64,000 nucleotides of DNA from Epiperipatus broadwayi (lineage: Eukaryota; Onychophora; Udeonychophora; Euonychophora; Peripatidae). Shown one piece after another: positions 46,880 to 57,520 of this stretch. Location of the stretch: contig JAQFVV010000018.1 in the NCBI GenBank assembly GCA_028023455.1, forward strand, positions 4,305,800 through 4,369,799. Direction: 5' to 3'. The position numbers were made by a program, and so were the translations under genes. Below the pieces are notes generated by a model. That model made no database searches. It was not told the DNA's origin and saw only the letters and a list, made by a program, of their open reading frames with translations. Position 1 is the stretch's first letter. Each line of letters opens with the position of its first letter.

Positions 46880-47362
46880 AAAATTAGTGAAATATTTCCA
46901 CTTCCTAAAGATAAAATTGCTTTGGAGTGTCATGGTGTATATGAAATTCCATGTAAGGTCTGTTCACATACATATATAGGACAGACTAATCATAGAATAA
47001 ATATTAGAAAGGAAGAACACATTCTGGCAGTGAGAGAAAAATCCAATTCATCAGCTATTTATTCTCATATAAAATTAACAAATCATGATATCAATTTTGA
47101 AAAAACAAATATTTTAGCAAAAATTGAACAATATGACCAGAGATTGCTAAGAGAAGCTATAGAGTTTTTTAAAAGGCCCAAGAGCATAAATGAAAGGTGT
47201 GAATTAAAGAAGATTAACAACATTTGGAAGAAGCTATTGGAAGAGAAAATAAATTTTAAAACTTCTCAACCAATAGAATTTAATTATGAGGAGAAAGAAA
47301 ACGATAAAAATGGTTTTAAATCTCATGTGCATTCTTATGATTTGAGAAAGAGGACGCTCTGA
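46880..47362 (+). pseudogene. Penelope-like GIY-YIG endonuclease domain
   Basis: The frame continues the element's C-terminus. LECHGVYEIPCKVCSH then TYIGQTNHRINIRKEEH is a complete GIY-YIG signature at about 46924-47015, including the Cys pair between the two halves and the catalytic Arg region. It is followed by SSAIYSHIKLTNHDINFE and REAIEFFKRP (catalytic Glu helix). The domain would nick target DNA for insertion. Both catalytic halves look intact, and the frame is open to TGA at 47360. It is separated from the RT only by a short frame break near 46876. Confidence 0.88.
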
Positions 47363-47398
47363 GGAAGGTACTTGATATTGTACTGAAACGTCAGCATT
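47352..47398 (+). ncRNA. Hammerhead ribozyme core at Penelope-like 3' end
   Basis: CTGAGGA (47359-47365), stem II closed by GTAC...GTAC, then GAAAC (47385-47389) and GTC (47390-47392). Stem I can start with GCT before and AGC after the core. No loop exists between GAAAC and GTC. Instead ACGT (47388-47391) is self-complementary, so stem III could form only between two RNA copies. This dimeric design is the one reported for Penelope-like hammerheads. The core overlaps the endonuclease stop codon. Stem I is short (3 bp). Confidence 0.6.
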
Positions 47399-47474
47399 TA
47401 TCTTTTTCACTACACGGAATATCCCGCAAATAGTAATAATAATATGACATCTTTTATCCGTGAAAATATTAGAA

Positions 47475-47527
<53 letters not shown>

Positions 47528-47617
47528 ACTATAAGTGTTTAGTCAATTTATAGCAGAATATAGTTTATATTTTCATTTACTAAAAACTTAAAAATAATAT
47601 AGATAAAATTTGTTTTT

Positions 47618-47868
47618 ATTAAATGCTTTTATTGAGTGTGCACTAAAAAGAAATTAAATAATTGTTTCTTCAACCACAATTGGAGTTTTTAGATTTAACT
47701 TGAAATAAAAGCATGGGAGGTCCAGAAAATAATTAAATCAATTCCTATGTTTTATAACAAGAAATTGACTTAATTACTTTCTAAACTCTTCCCCTCTATG
47801 CTTTTATTTCGAGTTAAATCTAAAAACTCCAATTGTGGTTTAGTACACAGTCAAGAAAAGCATTTAAT
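47618..47868. mobile_element. Foldback/MITE-like element
   Basis: ATTAAATGCTTTT at the left faces AAAAGCATTTAAT at the right. The arms include ACCACAATTGGAGTTTTTAG, ATTTAACTTGAAATAAAAGC and their reverse complements. The left arm has about 26 extra bases (47645-47670) not matched on the right, themselves flanked by AAGAAA/TTTCTT. It begins about 95 bases after the (TA)n of the Penelope-like element. No ORF. Confidence 0.8.
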
Positions 47869-48970
47869 ATACAAAAAAAAAAATTTTTATTTCTATTCAT
47901 CTCATCTATGGCTTTTACAATTTTATTCTTTATAATTACATAATTTATTTCATCCACATTTAATGTATGTAAAAACTTCTTACACTAAAATATAAATAAT
48001 TTATAATCTTTCCATCTTTTTATTATAAAAAAATATTTAAAATGCTTAAAAATAGTTTCTATATATCTAGGGAAGTACATAATGGAAGTGACAATTTTAT
48101 GAAACACATTAGATTTAAGTTATTTTAAATTCTTATTTTGTAGGTAAATTTATAATTTTGTTAAAATATATAAATATAACTTAAATATTCTTCTAGAGTC
48201 TTTATTACTGAGATTGAAATTTGGGTAAAATTTACAATATTTGAATTTTTCAGTGTTTTTTTTTTTTATCTTTGGAAAAGAATTATTTGAAAGTATTGGT
48301 ATTATATTCTTTGTTATTGCATTCTTTCAATCTATCTTTGTTTTGTCAATAAATAATCTGCAAATATCATAAGTAATGATTTTATGTAATGTGTTATATC
48401 AAGATTATTTTTAAATCCTACCTATATGTGTTTGATATTATTCTTTTGTAACTTTATCCAACTTTAATGTAATGTTGGAATTTCAATAACACTCTATATG
48501 TATTGTATGAAAAGAAGTGTTAGACATAAAACATTTTTCTAAGCTTCACTGAAAGAGTGGAGTCAAGTGGAATGAGCCACTTGGGGTTGGGCACTAAAGA
48601 TGACAGGGACTATGTCCCTCTAGCTAATATATAAGTAAATAAGTTCAAGCAATGGAAATGACAAAGTGGATCACAATCTCTAGCATTTTAGTTCAGAAAT
48701 CCACCTTTCTCATACAGCATAGCATTTTTTTAAAAAGTAATTCAATTTATTATTACATAGTTTATATAGTTGAAAATAAATAACAATCAAATTAAACTTT
48801 AAATTAGAAAAGTTTGTTATCTTAGAAAAATATTTGGCAAATGATTGCTGTGAATAGTTAATTTTGTTTTTACAAATTAATTTAAATTTTTTATAATATA
48901 TTTAAAAACTTCAATCCACCACAAATTCTTGAAACATATGATTAACATATCTAAAAAACATGAATGACTT
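47869..48970. other. Non-coding stretch
   Basis: It is mostly A/T-rich. The segment 48545-48720 is less A/T-rich (GTGGAATGAGCCACTTGGGG, GGGACTATGTCCC) and may be an unrecognised SINE-like repeat. Confidence 0.4.
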
Positions 48971-48974
48971 CCAA

Positions 48975-49040
48975 GATGGCCATTTTGTGCAAAATCAGCA
49001 CTCATCAGTTGGCCTAAGTCTCAATCTTTTACACGTCTTT
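48975..49040 (-). repeat. Hammerhead-bearing dispersed repeat, fragment R6
   Basis: On the minus strand, ACTTAGGCCAACTGATGA precedes a GTGCTGATTTTGCAC stem II, then AAAATGG. CTGATGA (49002-49008) and a five-base-pair stem II are kept; GAAA is AAAA. Only the core region survives. Confidence 0.5.
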
Positions 49041-50930
49041 ATAATTTAATATTTATATATACCAAATTGTTTAATTTACAATTGTCAAATATTTTATACC
49101 CATAACTTTGACCACAACCACATCAGATAAATACATTAATTATTATCAATTATTATTTATTAAATTAAAGATTATCTCTACTTCAGTAAGCCTTATTTGT
49201 TTTTAATTATTCATAAACATGTGGATTAATTCAATTTAATCACTTTTTTTTCATGCATATTTAACACCCAAAATTCTTGAATCATATGAATAAAATCTGC
49301 AAAAAATAAATGATCCAAAAAAGAATATATTAATCTTTAATTGACACTTAAAGTTTGTATTTGTGATAAAGATAATCCATAATTTAATAAATAATAATTG
49401 TACATTGTTTTGAAATGGTTTCTGTCAAAGTTATCACTGCAAAAAAATGATTCCTTGTAAATTAAATTGTAATAATTTGATATTGCAAAATATTTAACAA
49501 ATAATAAACAAATATGTAAGAATTTGAAAAACTTAGGCAAATTGATGAATGCTGTTTGATGTGAAATGTGGATCTTGTAATTTGTTTACTTATTCAGATG
49601 TCTTTATTTATATGTTTCAAGAATATATCTTTAAAAAATTACACGTAGAAAAAGAGAAACAAATTTAAGTTATTTATTCCTAGTGTTTACATATAACTAA
49701 AAAAATAAATATATTAATCTTTAACTGACATTTAAAGTTTACACTTGGAACAAAGATAATCTCTAATCTAATAAATGATTATTGGTAATCATTATTGTAT
49801 TTGTGTGAAGTAATTGGTGTCAATGTGTAGATCCAGAAAATTTTACACCTACATTAAATTTTAATAATTTGGTTTTAAATTATTTTTTATAATATATAGA
49901 AACTTTAAAAAAAATAAATAAATAAACAAGAATATATTTACTTTAAATAGCAAGAAATAAACTTTTTGTTATTAAAATCATAATAAATAACATTTCAATA
50001 TCTTATCTATAAAAAAAAATAATAAATGAAATTTTTTTTAAGAAAATATAAAATTATATGAATAAAATCATGTTTAAAATTTTGATTTTTTTTTTAATGA
50101 AAAGAAAAGCGAAATATATTTATCAAAATTATATACAGATAATCTTTCAAGTTTCTACAAAATTTAATGTAAAAAGAAACCATGAACAAATAGGGAAAAA
50201 AATATTACATTTCATATTTAAAAAAAAAAAACACGTTTTTAAAAATACAATCATTGAAATATAATTTTATTAAACATAACAAATAAGCAGAAGTTCTGAT
50301 TTATATATATGTTTTGAGTGATGTATTTTTATATTATATTTTAGGCATAAATTATCTTATAAAAAAAATATTTTTATTTGTTTCTGTACTGTTGTTTGCT
50401 TAGTTTTGTTTATTTTGATTACGTAAAAAAAAAAAAATTAAACTAATGAGAGTAGAAATTTTTAACGATTCCAAGTTGTTTAAAATTTTTAATTATCTTT
50501 AATCATGTTAAGTATGATTGCAAACTATAAAATAAGAAATGCAAAGAACTATGAACAGATGCAAAATAATGATAATCCTTGTAATAAATTTAATAAAGAA
50601 AATATCAGCAAAATTATTTATCCTAAATATAAATAATAAACAAAAAACATATATAATAACATTAATTATCATTTCAACTAAAAAATCATTTTATTTTTAA
50701 CCACATTTTTTTTGTTACTTTTGAATTTGATTTTGGTTTGTTTAAGCATGTCTGTTTTCCAGCACTGTGATATATCTACCTTTTTAATAGGAAGACAAAA
50801 TAAAAATAATAATTCCAAGATGTGTAAATTTTTTTAAATCTTGAATTGTTAAAACATTAAACACAATTAAAATTTTTATACTAGTAGCACTTTTGATATA
50901 ATTAGAAAATAAAAATAATAAAATTTATGT
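49041..50930. other. Non-coding A/T-rich stretch
   Basis: No supported feature is seen. Short frames here encode Lys/Ile/Asn-rich peptides typical of random A/T-rich DNA. Confidence 0.5.
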
Positions 50931-50934
50931 CAAG

Positions 50935-51030
50935 CGTTGTTAGCTGAGAGGTCATCGCAGTCGCCTTGCAAGCAAGTACTTGGTTGCAGACTGTTGTGGG
51001 TTCGCCTCTCGGCCGATGCTATGACATATG
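50935..51030 (+). repeat. tRNA-derived SINE head or tRNA pseudogene
   Basis: AGCGTTG and CGATGCT can pair as a 7-bp acceptor-like stem (with G-T pairs). TTAGCTGAGAGGTC resembles an A box and GGGTTCGCCTCTCGG a B box. CTTGCAAG in the middle could be an anticodon loop reading TGC. The stretch between anticodon and T arm is longer than in a normal Ala tRNA and the D and anticodon stems pair poorly. A-rich sequence follows. This is an island of normal G+C in A/T-rich surroundings. I favour a SINE promoter region over a working tRNA. Confidence 0.5.
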
Positions 51031-52720
51031 AAAAAAATAATAATTTATATAATGTTTTCTGTTACCAATGAAATTCAAGCATTTAGGTGATGAGAAATTA
51101 TTACTATAATTGCTTTTTTATAGAAAAAAATTTTAGTTAACTTCCCTACAACTATTGATTATTAAAATAAAATTAATAAAACTGTATTGATTAAATATCT
51201 TTTGACCATTAAAAATGTCATTTTTACATTAATAACTTTTTTAATAAATCTGGCCTTTCTCATTTGAGAAGATTAAAAAAAAGAAAAATCCAAAAATAAA
51301 TCATTATATGAAACACAAATACATCCAGACATATAGTCCTTTGTTTGATATTTTATGCTGCTGTCATTAATGTCTTGTTTCATGAACTTTACTTTTAAAA
51401 GAGTTAACATATTACCTAATTGTATCTATCAAATGCATTTATCCTCAGCTATATTCTACTGTTAAAAGCAACTAGTATTTTATTTCGCTAGAGTATTTTT
51501 CAAATCACATATATGTATTAATAAGCTGAGCTTTAAATAATAATAAAAAACAATATTTTTTATTTCTGTTTATTTTTAATAAGGTCATAAAAAGAAGTGT
51601 TTGAAAAGTTTATGAAATGACTTAAGTGTTTCTATATTCATAATAAAACGCATTACATTATTTGGGAATATTTTAAACCGTTTTTAGTTCATAACTTAAA
51701 AAACTAAATCCAATTTTTTTTTGATGGATTATATAGTTACATCAAAATATTGATATATTATTTATTGTTTTAGGCATTACTCTTTTAGAAAAACCATTAT
51801 TACTAATAACCTTTAATACAAATGAATAGCTTTTAAAGATCACTTCAGAACAAAAATCTCTCCAAATATCTTCAATGAGAGATAATGTCCACTAACAAAG
51901 ATGATGTTTTGTGGTTATTATTCTTAAGCTAACAATAATTAAATACTCATTTGATGTTTAGTAATTGGACAACTTTCTGGATTATTTATAGAATGGATAC
52001 TTTAAAGAACATCTTCTTTTTGGAAATTTTTATCTATGTAAAAAATTCACATATAATATCAAGATTCAAATTCAAAGTCATACATATGAAATGCCTTAAT
52101 ATTTTGTCATGATTTTTTCCCATTAACATAAATATATATTCAAGTTGTTAGTTTTTTATCAGTGCATCTCTCATCTCAACTCTACCATATTTTAACTATC
52201 TACTAGCATAGAAAGGTAAACTACTCTTTCTCATTATATATGGTTTTATAAGCAACCTCATTCTACAAGTGAAATAGAGTTATACAATAGCTGAATCTCA
52301 AAACTCATATTGACAGTTTGATACCTTCCAATATATCAATTTACACATAAGATGTAGGCTAATTTCTATCCACGTTATGGATGAGTGAACAACCACTGCA
52401 CTGTCTATGTGTATATTTATGTAAGTCAGTGTATGTAATTATTTAAAATTCTCATACTTATTAAAATATTTGCCTGAGTTTATGTCCCCATAAGATCTTA
52501 ACCATTGAAATAAAAAATACATTGGTCATCTGTAAGTAAATTTTGACAAAAAAATTATTGTTGGCTTCTAGAGTAAGTGATTTAATTTAAGGCTGTCAAT
52601 TTCTAATGATGGTTAATTAGCAACAATATTGCTAAACATATTTTTCTAATAATTTAAATGAGTAATTCCTCACATATGTTTGTTTAGATTTTAATTAACT
52701 CATGAAAGCATGTATCATAT
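51031..52720. other. Non-coding A/T-rich stretch
   Basis: No supported feature is seen. Confidence 0.5.
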
Positions 52721-53269
52721 ATTGTAAAGGTTGGAAGGATCTATCCTTAACATTGATTTTTCAAAAATAAAAAAGACATACTTGTCACGTCTCAAAATAT
52801 AAAAAAAGATTGAAAATTATGTTTTCCAAATATCAGATCCAAGAAGGGCTGAAGATTAACATTTATTTTGTATTTCGTAATTTTTAAATGTGATATATAT
52901 ATATATATATATAACGCACATACACCCAAATAAGTCTAAATTAGTTTGTAAATCATTTTGTAAGAAAAAAAGAATTTTAAAGAGACATTTGCATGAAGTT
53001 TGTAAAAGTTTTATTTTTATCTATTTCAAACAATATCTAGTATGAGGGGAAATGTTTTTAATTAATTGCCTTGATCTGAGATCTATTGTACTTACAGTGG
53101 GCAGTGTTAATTAAGATTAAATTTTGAAGTAATGGCAAATTTTTGTTTTAAAAAAGAAGTAAACTGTATAAATTCCTTATCTTTGTATAAGATTATTTTT
53201 AAAATAATGTAAAACAATGCCTAATTTACAAATAAAATTTTAATTTAATACACTGTACTGGTTACACAC

Positions 53270-53510
53270 ACCTGCACATACAATGTAATATATAAGGGAT
53301 TTGAACTCAGACTTTCACACGACCCTCAACTCTCCATGCCATCTCATATTGCTGACCCACCTGATCACACACATGTTGAAAAGATAAATAATCATCAATA
53401 TACGTATTTCATGCTAACCAGCAATCATCAGTTGGTCCAGATTATCAGCTCCCACACATATATACAATCAGTGTTCAGCTTTATATTAAGATATCCATTA
53501 TATCAATTAT
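53270..53510 (-). repeat. Hammerhead-bearing dispersed repeat, copy R4
   Basis: This is the best-preserved copy around the ribozyme. On the minus strand it reads AAGCTGAACACTGATTG, GATAATCTGGACCAA, core, ATTGATGATTATTTATC, AACATGTGTGTGATCA, GAGATGGCATGGAGAG and GAAAGTCTGAGTTCAAATCC. It ends in the B-box-like string and TTATATATTA. Confidence 0.8.
53392..53446 (-). ncRNA. Hammerhead ribozyme core (R4)
   Basis: On the minus strand, CTGATGA (53425-53431), stem II TTGCTGGTTAGCAT, then GAAA (53407-53410) followed by TACGTATA. ATACGTAT (53400-53407) is a perfect palindrome that could form stem III between two molecules, placing cleavage after ATA. CAA before the core pairs with TTG after the cleavage site. 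All invariant core bases are present; the closing pair of stem II is weakened relative to the family consensus. Confidence 0.65.
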
Positions 53511-53519
53511 TTAAAAATA

Positions 53520-54215
53520 AAATCTATTGATACTGTTCAAGATCTTAAAATTATATTTTTTAGTAATGGTTCCTTTCATCATCATATAGAATCAATAATA
53601 AATAAAGCCCTCAAGATAGTGGGAGCTATTTATAAACATGGGAGTGCTTTTAAATACTCTACTAAATATAGACTTTTTCTATCTTTGATTCTTCCTATTT
53701 TAGAATTTGGATCTGATTTATGGAATCCACATTCAAAAAGAGACCCAATTAAAATACAATTGGTTTTGAAAAAATTTCTTAGATTTTGTCAACTGAAAAG
53801 TGATTGTAAAATGTCTCTTGTAGCAAAGAGGAAAGCCTAGAGATATGAAGTTTTTATACAAAGTCATTACCGACAAAATATTTCTTATAACATGATCTCA
53901 AAATTGCATTTGAATTATTGCAAATATGAACTTCGTGCCCATAATTATTTCTTAATTGAAACTTCGCACCGAAACTTCTTTGTCTACCTAATACTTACAA
54001 TTCTTATTTTGTTAATGAAAATCTTAATCAACTAAATATTAATGATTTTTCTAAAACCGTAAAAAGTATAATATATAATTCGTAATTTATTATTACTATT
54101 ATTCTTTAAAACCTATAATATATACCTTCATTTTTTGTATGTGTGCAATCTGTAATTGTTTTTTGACTGTAGATATGTACATTAAATAAAAATTGAATTA
54201 TTATTATTATATATA
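53520..54215 (+). pseudogene. 3' end of a CR1/Jockey/I-type LINE
   Basis: The translation VQDLKIIFFSNGSFHHHIES, then INKALKIVGAIYKHG, then LSLILPILEFGSDLWNPHSK matches the C-terminal end of RT in APE-type LINEs (consensus VKDLGVxFDxxLxFxxHI and LVRPxLEYAxxVWxPxxK). The first intact frame ends at 53840; later homology (YELRAHNYFLIETSHRNFF) is in other frames. The tail is AATAAAAATTG(AATT)ATTATTATTAT near 54185-54212, a simple-repeat LINE tail. Only about 700 bp is present, a typical 5'-truncated insertion. Confidence 0.78.
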
Positions 54216-54802
54216 TGTTTAATAATTTAAATTGATAAATTAAATTATTATTATCATTATTATTATTATTGTTGTTGTTGTTGCATTTTCTTTATGTTAC
54301 AAAATGGTCCTCACTCAGATAAAAATATCACTCAGTAGATATTGTTAATAAATATTGTGAATATGAATGATATTGAAGTCTAGTGAAAAGTTAATGCATT
54401 GTTGTTTGATTATTATCATTACTATTTTAAAAGGAGAATAAATATAAATCATAATAAAAGAGATACCACTTGTTTTACTTAAAGTGACTTTGCAATTTAT
54501 TTAATTAATTTTTTTTCGCTTATGAGTACGGGGGTTCATTATGTGTTACTTCATGTTGTTAATTTAATTATGTATTTTTTACCCGATAACATTTAAATGC
54601 TAATGATTACTTGCATAAACACTAACAAGTTGCTATATTAAGCCAATAAACATCACATGACTACCTCCTCTTATGTTTGTGTATAACTGTTGTTAAAACA
54701 GACAAAACTCACTATATATATTGCCACACACAGCAAGCTAAAGTAATCAATGGATGCCAGAAGGCTTGTGCATAAAATCCCCATCTAGTGCCTACTCATC
54801 CA

Positions 54803-54853
54803 ATATCCCCAGACTAGTTTCTGGCTTATGGCCTTCATCAGTGAGGAGGCTTG
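54803..54853 (-). ncRNA. Hammerhead ribozyme, left arm of inverted dimer
   Basis: On the minus strand, CTGATGA (54835-54841), stem II AGGCCATAAGCCA, GAAAC, then TAGTC. Stem I pairs CCTCCTCA partly with TGGGGA: six consecutive pairs with one G-T. ACTAGT (54813-54818) is a perfect palindrome between GAAA and the GTC cleavage triplet, so stem III would form between two RNAs. All invariant core positions match. Confidence 0.75.
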
Positions 54854-55428
54854 GATCTGAGAGCACTGCATCTAGATCTTAGATCTAATGCAACCCTCCA
54901 GCAACCACCTTTTATCTCCATTTAACTACAAAACTATGACTCTTAAATTGAAAACACCTTAACGTTTTCAATCCAAGCTCATTAGCTTATATAGTCATAT
55001 GGGTCTGAACCCAGTTCATTACCCATACATTTTGGTGTCTTTGGTTCTTTAATAACCATAGCCACTACTATCATATTAGGCAGGATTGGTTTTAAGCCAA
55101 TAAACATCACATGATTACCTCCTCTTATGCTTGCTGTGTGTGGCAATATATATAGTGAGTTTTGCCTGTTTTAACAACAGTTCTACACAAGCATAAGAGA
55201 AGGTAGTCATGTGATGTCTATTGGCTTAAAACCAATCCTGCCTAATAGGTTAGTGGTGGCTATGGTTATTAAAGAACCAAAGACACCAAAATGTATGGGC
55301 TTGGATTAAAAACATTAAGGTGTTTTCAATTTAATACTCATAGTTTTATAGTTAAATGGAGATAAAAGGTGGTTGCTGGAGGGTTGAATTAGATCCTAAA
55401 ATCTAGATGTAGTGCTCTCAGATCCAAG

Positions 55429-55473
55429 ACTCCTCACTGACGAAGGCCAAAAGCCAGAAACTAGTCTGGGGAT
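55429..55473 (+). ncRNA. Hammerhead ribozyme, right arm of inverted dimer
   Basis: CTGACGA (55437-55443), stem II AGGCCAAAAGCCA, GAAA (55457-55460), CTAGTC (55461-55466), then TGGGGA pairing with TCCTCA before the core. It is the inverted twin of the left-arm copy, with substitutions only at the variable base of CTGANGA and in loop II. Selective retention of the core is suggested. Confidence 0.75.
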
Positions 55474-55580
55474 ATTGTATGAGTAGCCACTAGATGGAAA
55501 GTTTATGCACAAGCCTTCTGGCATCCATTGATTACTCTAACTTCCTGTGTGTGGCAATATATATAGTAAGTTGCTATATT

Positions 55581-56639
55581 GTTTAGCATTAAGAATTATA
55601 GAAATTAATTGTTGTTACAAATATTAATTAGATTCAATAAAATATTACCTTTGCTTCTATTTTATATTTGGAAAGTTATCAAGTCTTTTTAGTTATACTA
55701 AACACTGAGAATATGTTATTTATGCATTGAGAGAGGTTATAAAGTTGAATATGATTTTTTGTTTATATTATGAGTACAGTTTATGTAATCATAAGGCATT
55801 ATTTCAAAAGCTAGCCATTATTATACCAACAATAAATTTTGACATATAATTGAAAAAGTTTCCTGTTCTTTATTTATTCATTATTTAAGTAAAAGACCTT
55901 TTCTGTAATGATAATCTAACGGGTTAGGATTTAGAGAGTTAATTTATTTACTCTCTCTCATTGCAGTTTTATACTGTTTCAATTCGAAGCTTGTGCTTTT
56001 TCCTTTTTTATATTATTATCATTTTGTATATGGTAATTCATAGGATACTCTGAAGTCTTTCTTCAACCCCTCTTTATTCTTATGCATATCATTACATTTT
56101 AGTGTGACCAATTAAGGGTTCAAAAAGTGAGCAGTTAACTCAAATTAAAGTGATATGTTTTGAGAGGTTATAGTGGTATTTTTCTCTTGACTGGTACTAA
56201 TGTTATACTTGTTACAGTGGGTTAATATATAGTAGTTCTAGAATTAATGCTTAAATTACAGTCAATGTATGATCATCATTACTATATATGGAATGTAAAT
56301 TATATCATCATATACATTTGCCTTGCCTAAACATAAGTTTGCATAGCAAATATAGATGCTTCTGTGCTTATTTCCATTATATATCACTATCACAATTTGA
56401 TGTGGAATAACAAACTTTTTAAAATTTCATTATTGCTTTAGTGCAATTATATTTTGTGTGACCTAATACATGATTCATATGATTTGAAGAGGCCAAAAAT
56501 ACGATACTTGCCATGTTTGTACAATGTTTTAAATGAATAAAGAGGAATCTGACATTATTCAAGTAGTATGTAAGAATAGTTCAAAATGTACATTGAATTT
56601 TTTTTTCAATATCTAGATTAGTAATATGCTAACTTTGGC
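55581..56639 (+). other. Non-coding leader region of gypsy-like element
   Basis: No gene is seen. It lies between the inverted-dimer insertion and the gag remains, and includes repeated-looking TTACAGTGGGTTAAT near 56212, similar to TTACAGTGGGCAGTG near 53092. Confidence 0.35.
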
Positions 56640-57520
56640 ATGAACCGTATGGATAATACTAATGAAATGTTGCATGGGCCTAGCATTAGTTTGCTTGGCC
56701 TGAGAAATATGATGAAAGTAATGAAAAATGAATTAAATATCAAAATAGATGCTAGTTTCACAGATAGCAATAAATGCCAAAATAGAAATTAATTCTGCCA
56801 AGATAGATGCAAGTTGTGCAGAATTGAAGGCAAAAATATATAACACATACAGTCAAACAGAGGCTAAGTTTATAGATGAATTAAAAGGGTGTAGGGGAGA
56901 AACAATGGCTATTAGAGAAGAGTCTATAAGTGAAGCTATTTTTCTGAGGGCAAGGTTTGATGAATCTAAAAAGAAAACAAGAGAAGAAAGTCAAAAGATA
57001 TTGATTAAATTTGAAGAATCTAGAAAATAGTGCCAAAATTTGCAAAAACAAATTATTGATGATAGTATCTTAATTAATGGTGTGGAATCTTTTACGTATG
57101 TGGTGCAATGCCCCTTGCAAACCATACATTAGGCTGAAGTTAAAATTGCTGTTGAGATCCAAAGGAAAAAAAAATTCTTCAGCTTAATAAAAAGTACTGT
57201 AATATATGAAAAGATGGATGATATCACTAGCATAGTCTCTAGTTATTTTCAGGAAATAGCTACCGTATTCATTTGAAATTAGGACAGATTAGTGAATATG
57301 CAAAATCCAATGAAACTGATATTTTTGAAAAATGTAAGTATGAGATGCAAATATTATGAGATTATGTGTTCAGTTTGAAGAGTTAAAGTTAGCAGTGCAA
57401 ATGGAAAAGTGATCACATCACAAATTTGGAAAAGGAAATGCAGGAATTTAGATTGGAAGCAGATAAGATTAAAAGTGGACATGTTATTGATACCAAAGGT
57501 TGTTCAGAACATAAGTAACC
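56640..57520 (+). pseudogene. Gag remains of gypsy-like element
   Basis: It starts ATG with MNRMDNTNEMLHGPSISLLG then MMKVMKNELNIKIDASF, and shifts frame near 56758. It continues KIEINSAKIDASCAELKAKI and FIDELKGCRGETMAIREES, then SEAIFLRARFDES, to a stop at 57030. The charged, helical, repeat-like style and landmark order match the intact gag-like ORF at 10266-11345. Further fragments continue to about 57520 in broken frames. Its position upstream of RT, RNase H and integrase supports the gag call and, by homology, that of the ORF at 10266. Confidence 0.5.

Larger units (their letters stand above)
46022..47525 (+). mobile_element. Penelope-like element, 5'-truncated, with hammerhead at 3' end
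   Basis: It lies between (TA)n tracts at about 46067-46108 and 47480-47525. It carries the C-terminal part of the RT, the linker and a GIY-YIG endonuclease, with only two frame breaks and one extra stop. It is much better preserved than the pair at 35.7-38.3 kb. A hammerhead-ribozyme core overlaps the stop codon. The 5' part of the RT is missing. The sequence just upstream (TGTAAATATCGATAAGT at 46039) resembles the start of the outer LTR family, perhaps an older LTR scrap. Confidence 0.85.
54640..55567. mobile_element. Inverted-dimer element with hammerheads in both arms
   Basis: About 930 bp is flanked by the 13-bp direct repeat AAGTTGCTATATT (ending 54639 and starting 55568), a convincing target duplication. 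The left arm carries CACTATATATATTGCCACACA, ATCAATGGATGCCAGAAGGC, the reverse complement of a hammerhead, and AACCATAGCCACTAC. The right arm repeats these in inverted order. The centre (about 55090-55240) is itself a palindrome built on GCCAATAAACATCACATGA. There is no ORF. It fits a small non-autonomous unit inserted as a head-to-head dimer. Penelope-type insertion is inferred from the hammerheads and the inverted arrangement. Confidence 0.82.

Noticed and set aside
49337-50264. Short Lys/Ile/Phe-rich frames
   Set aside because: Low-complexity A/T-rich chance frames without motif, splice or promoter context.
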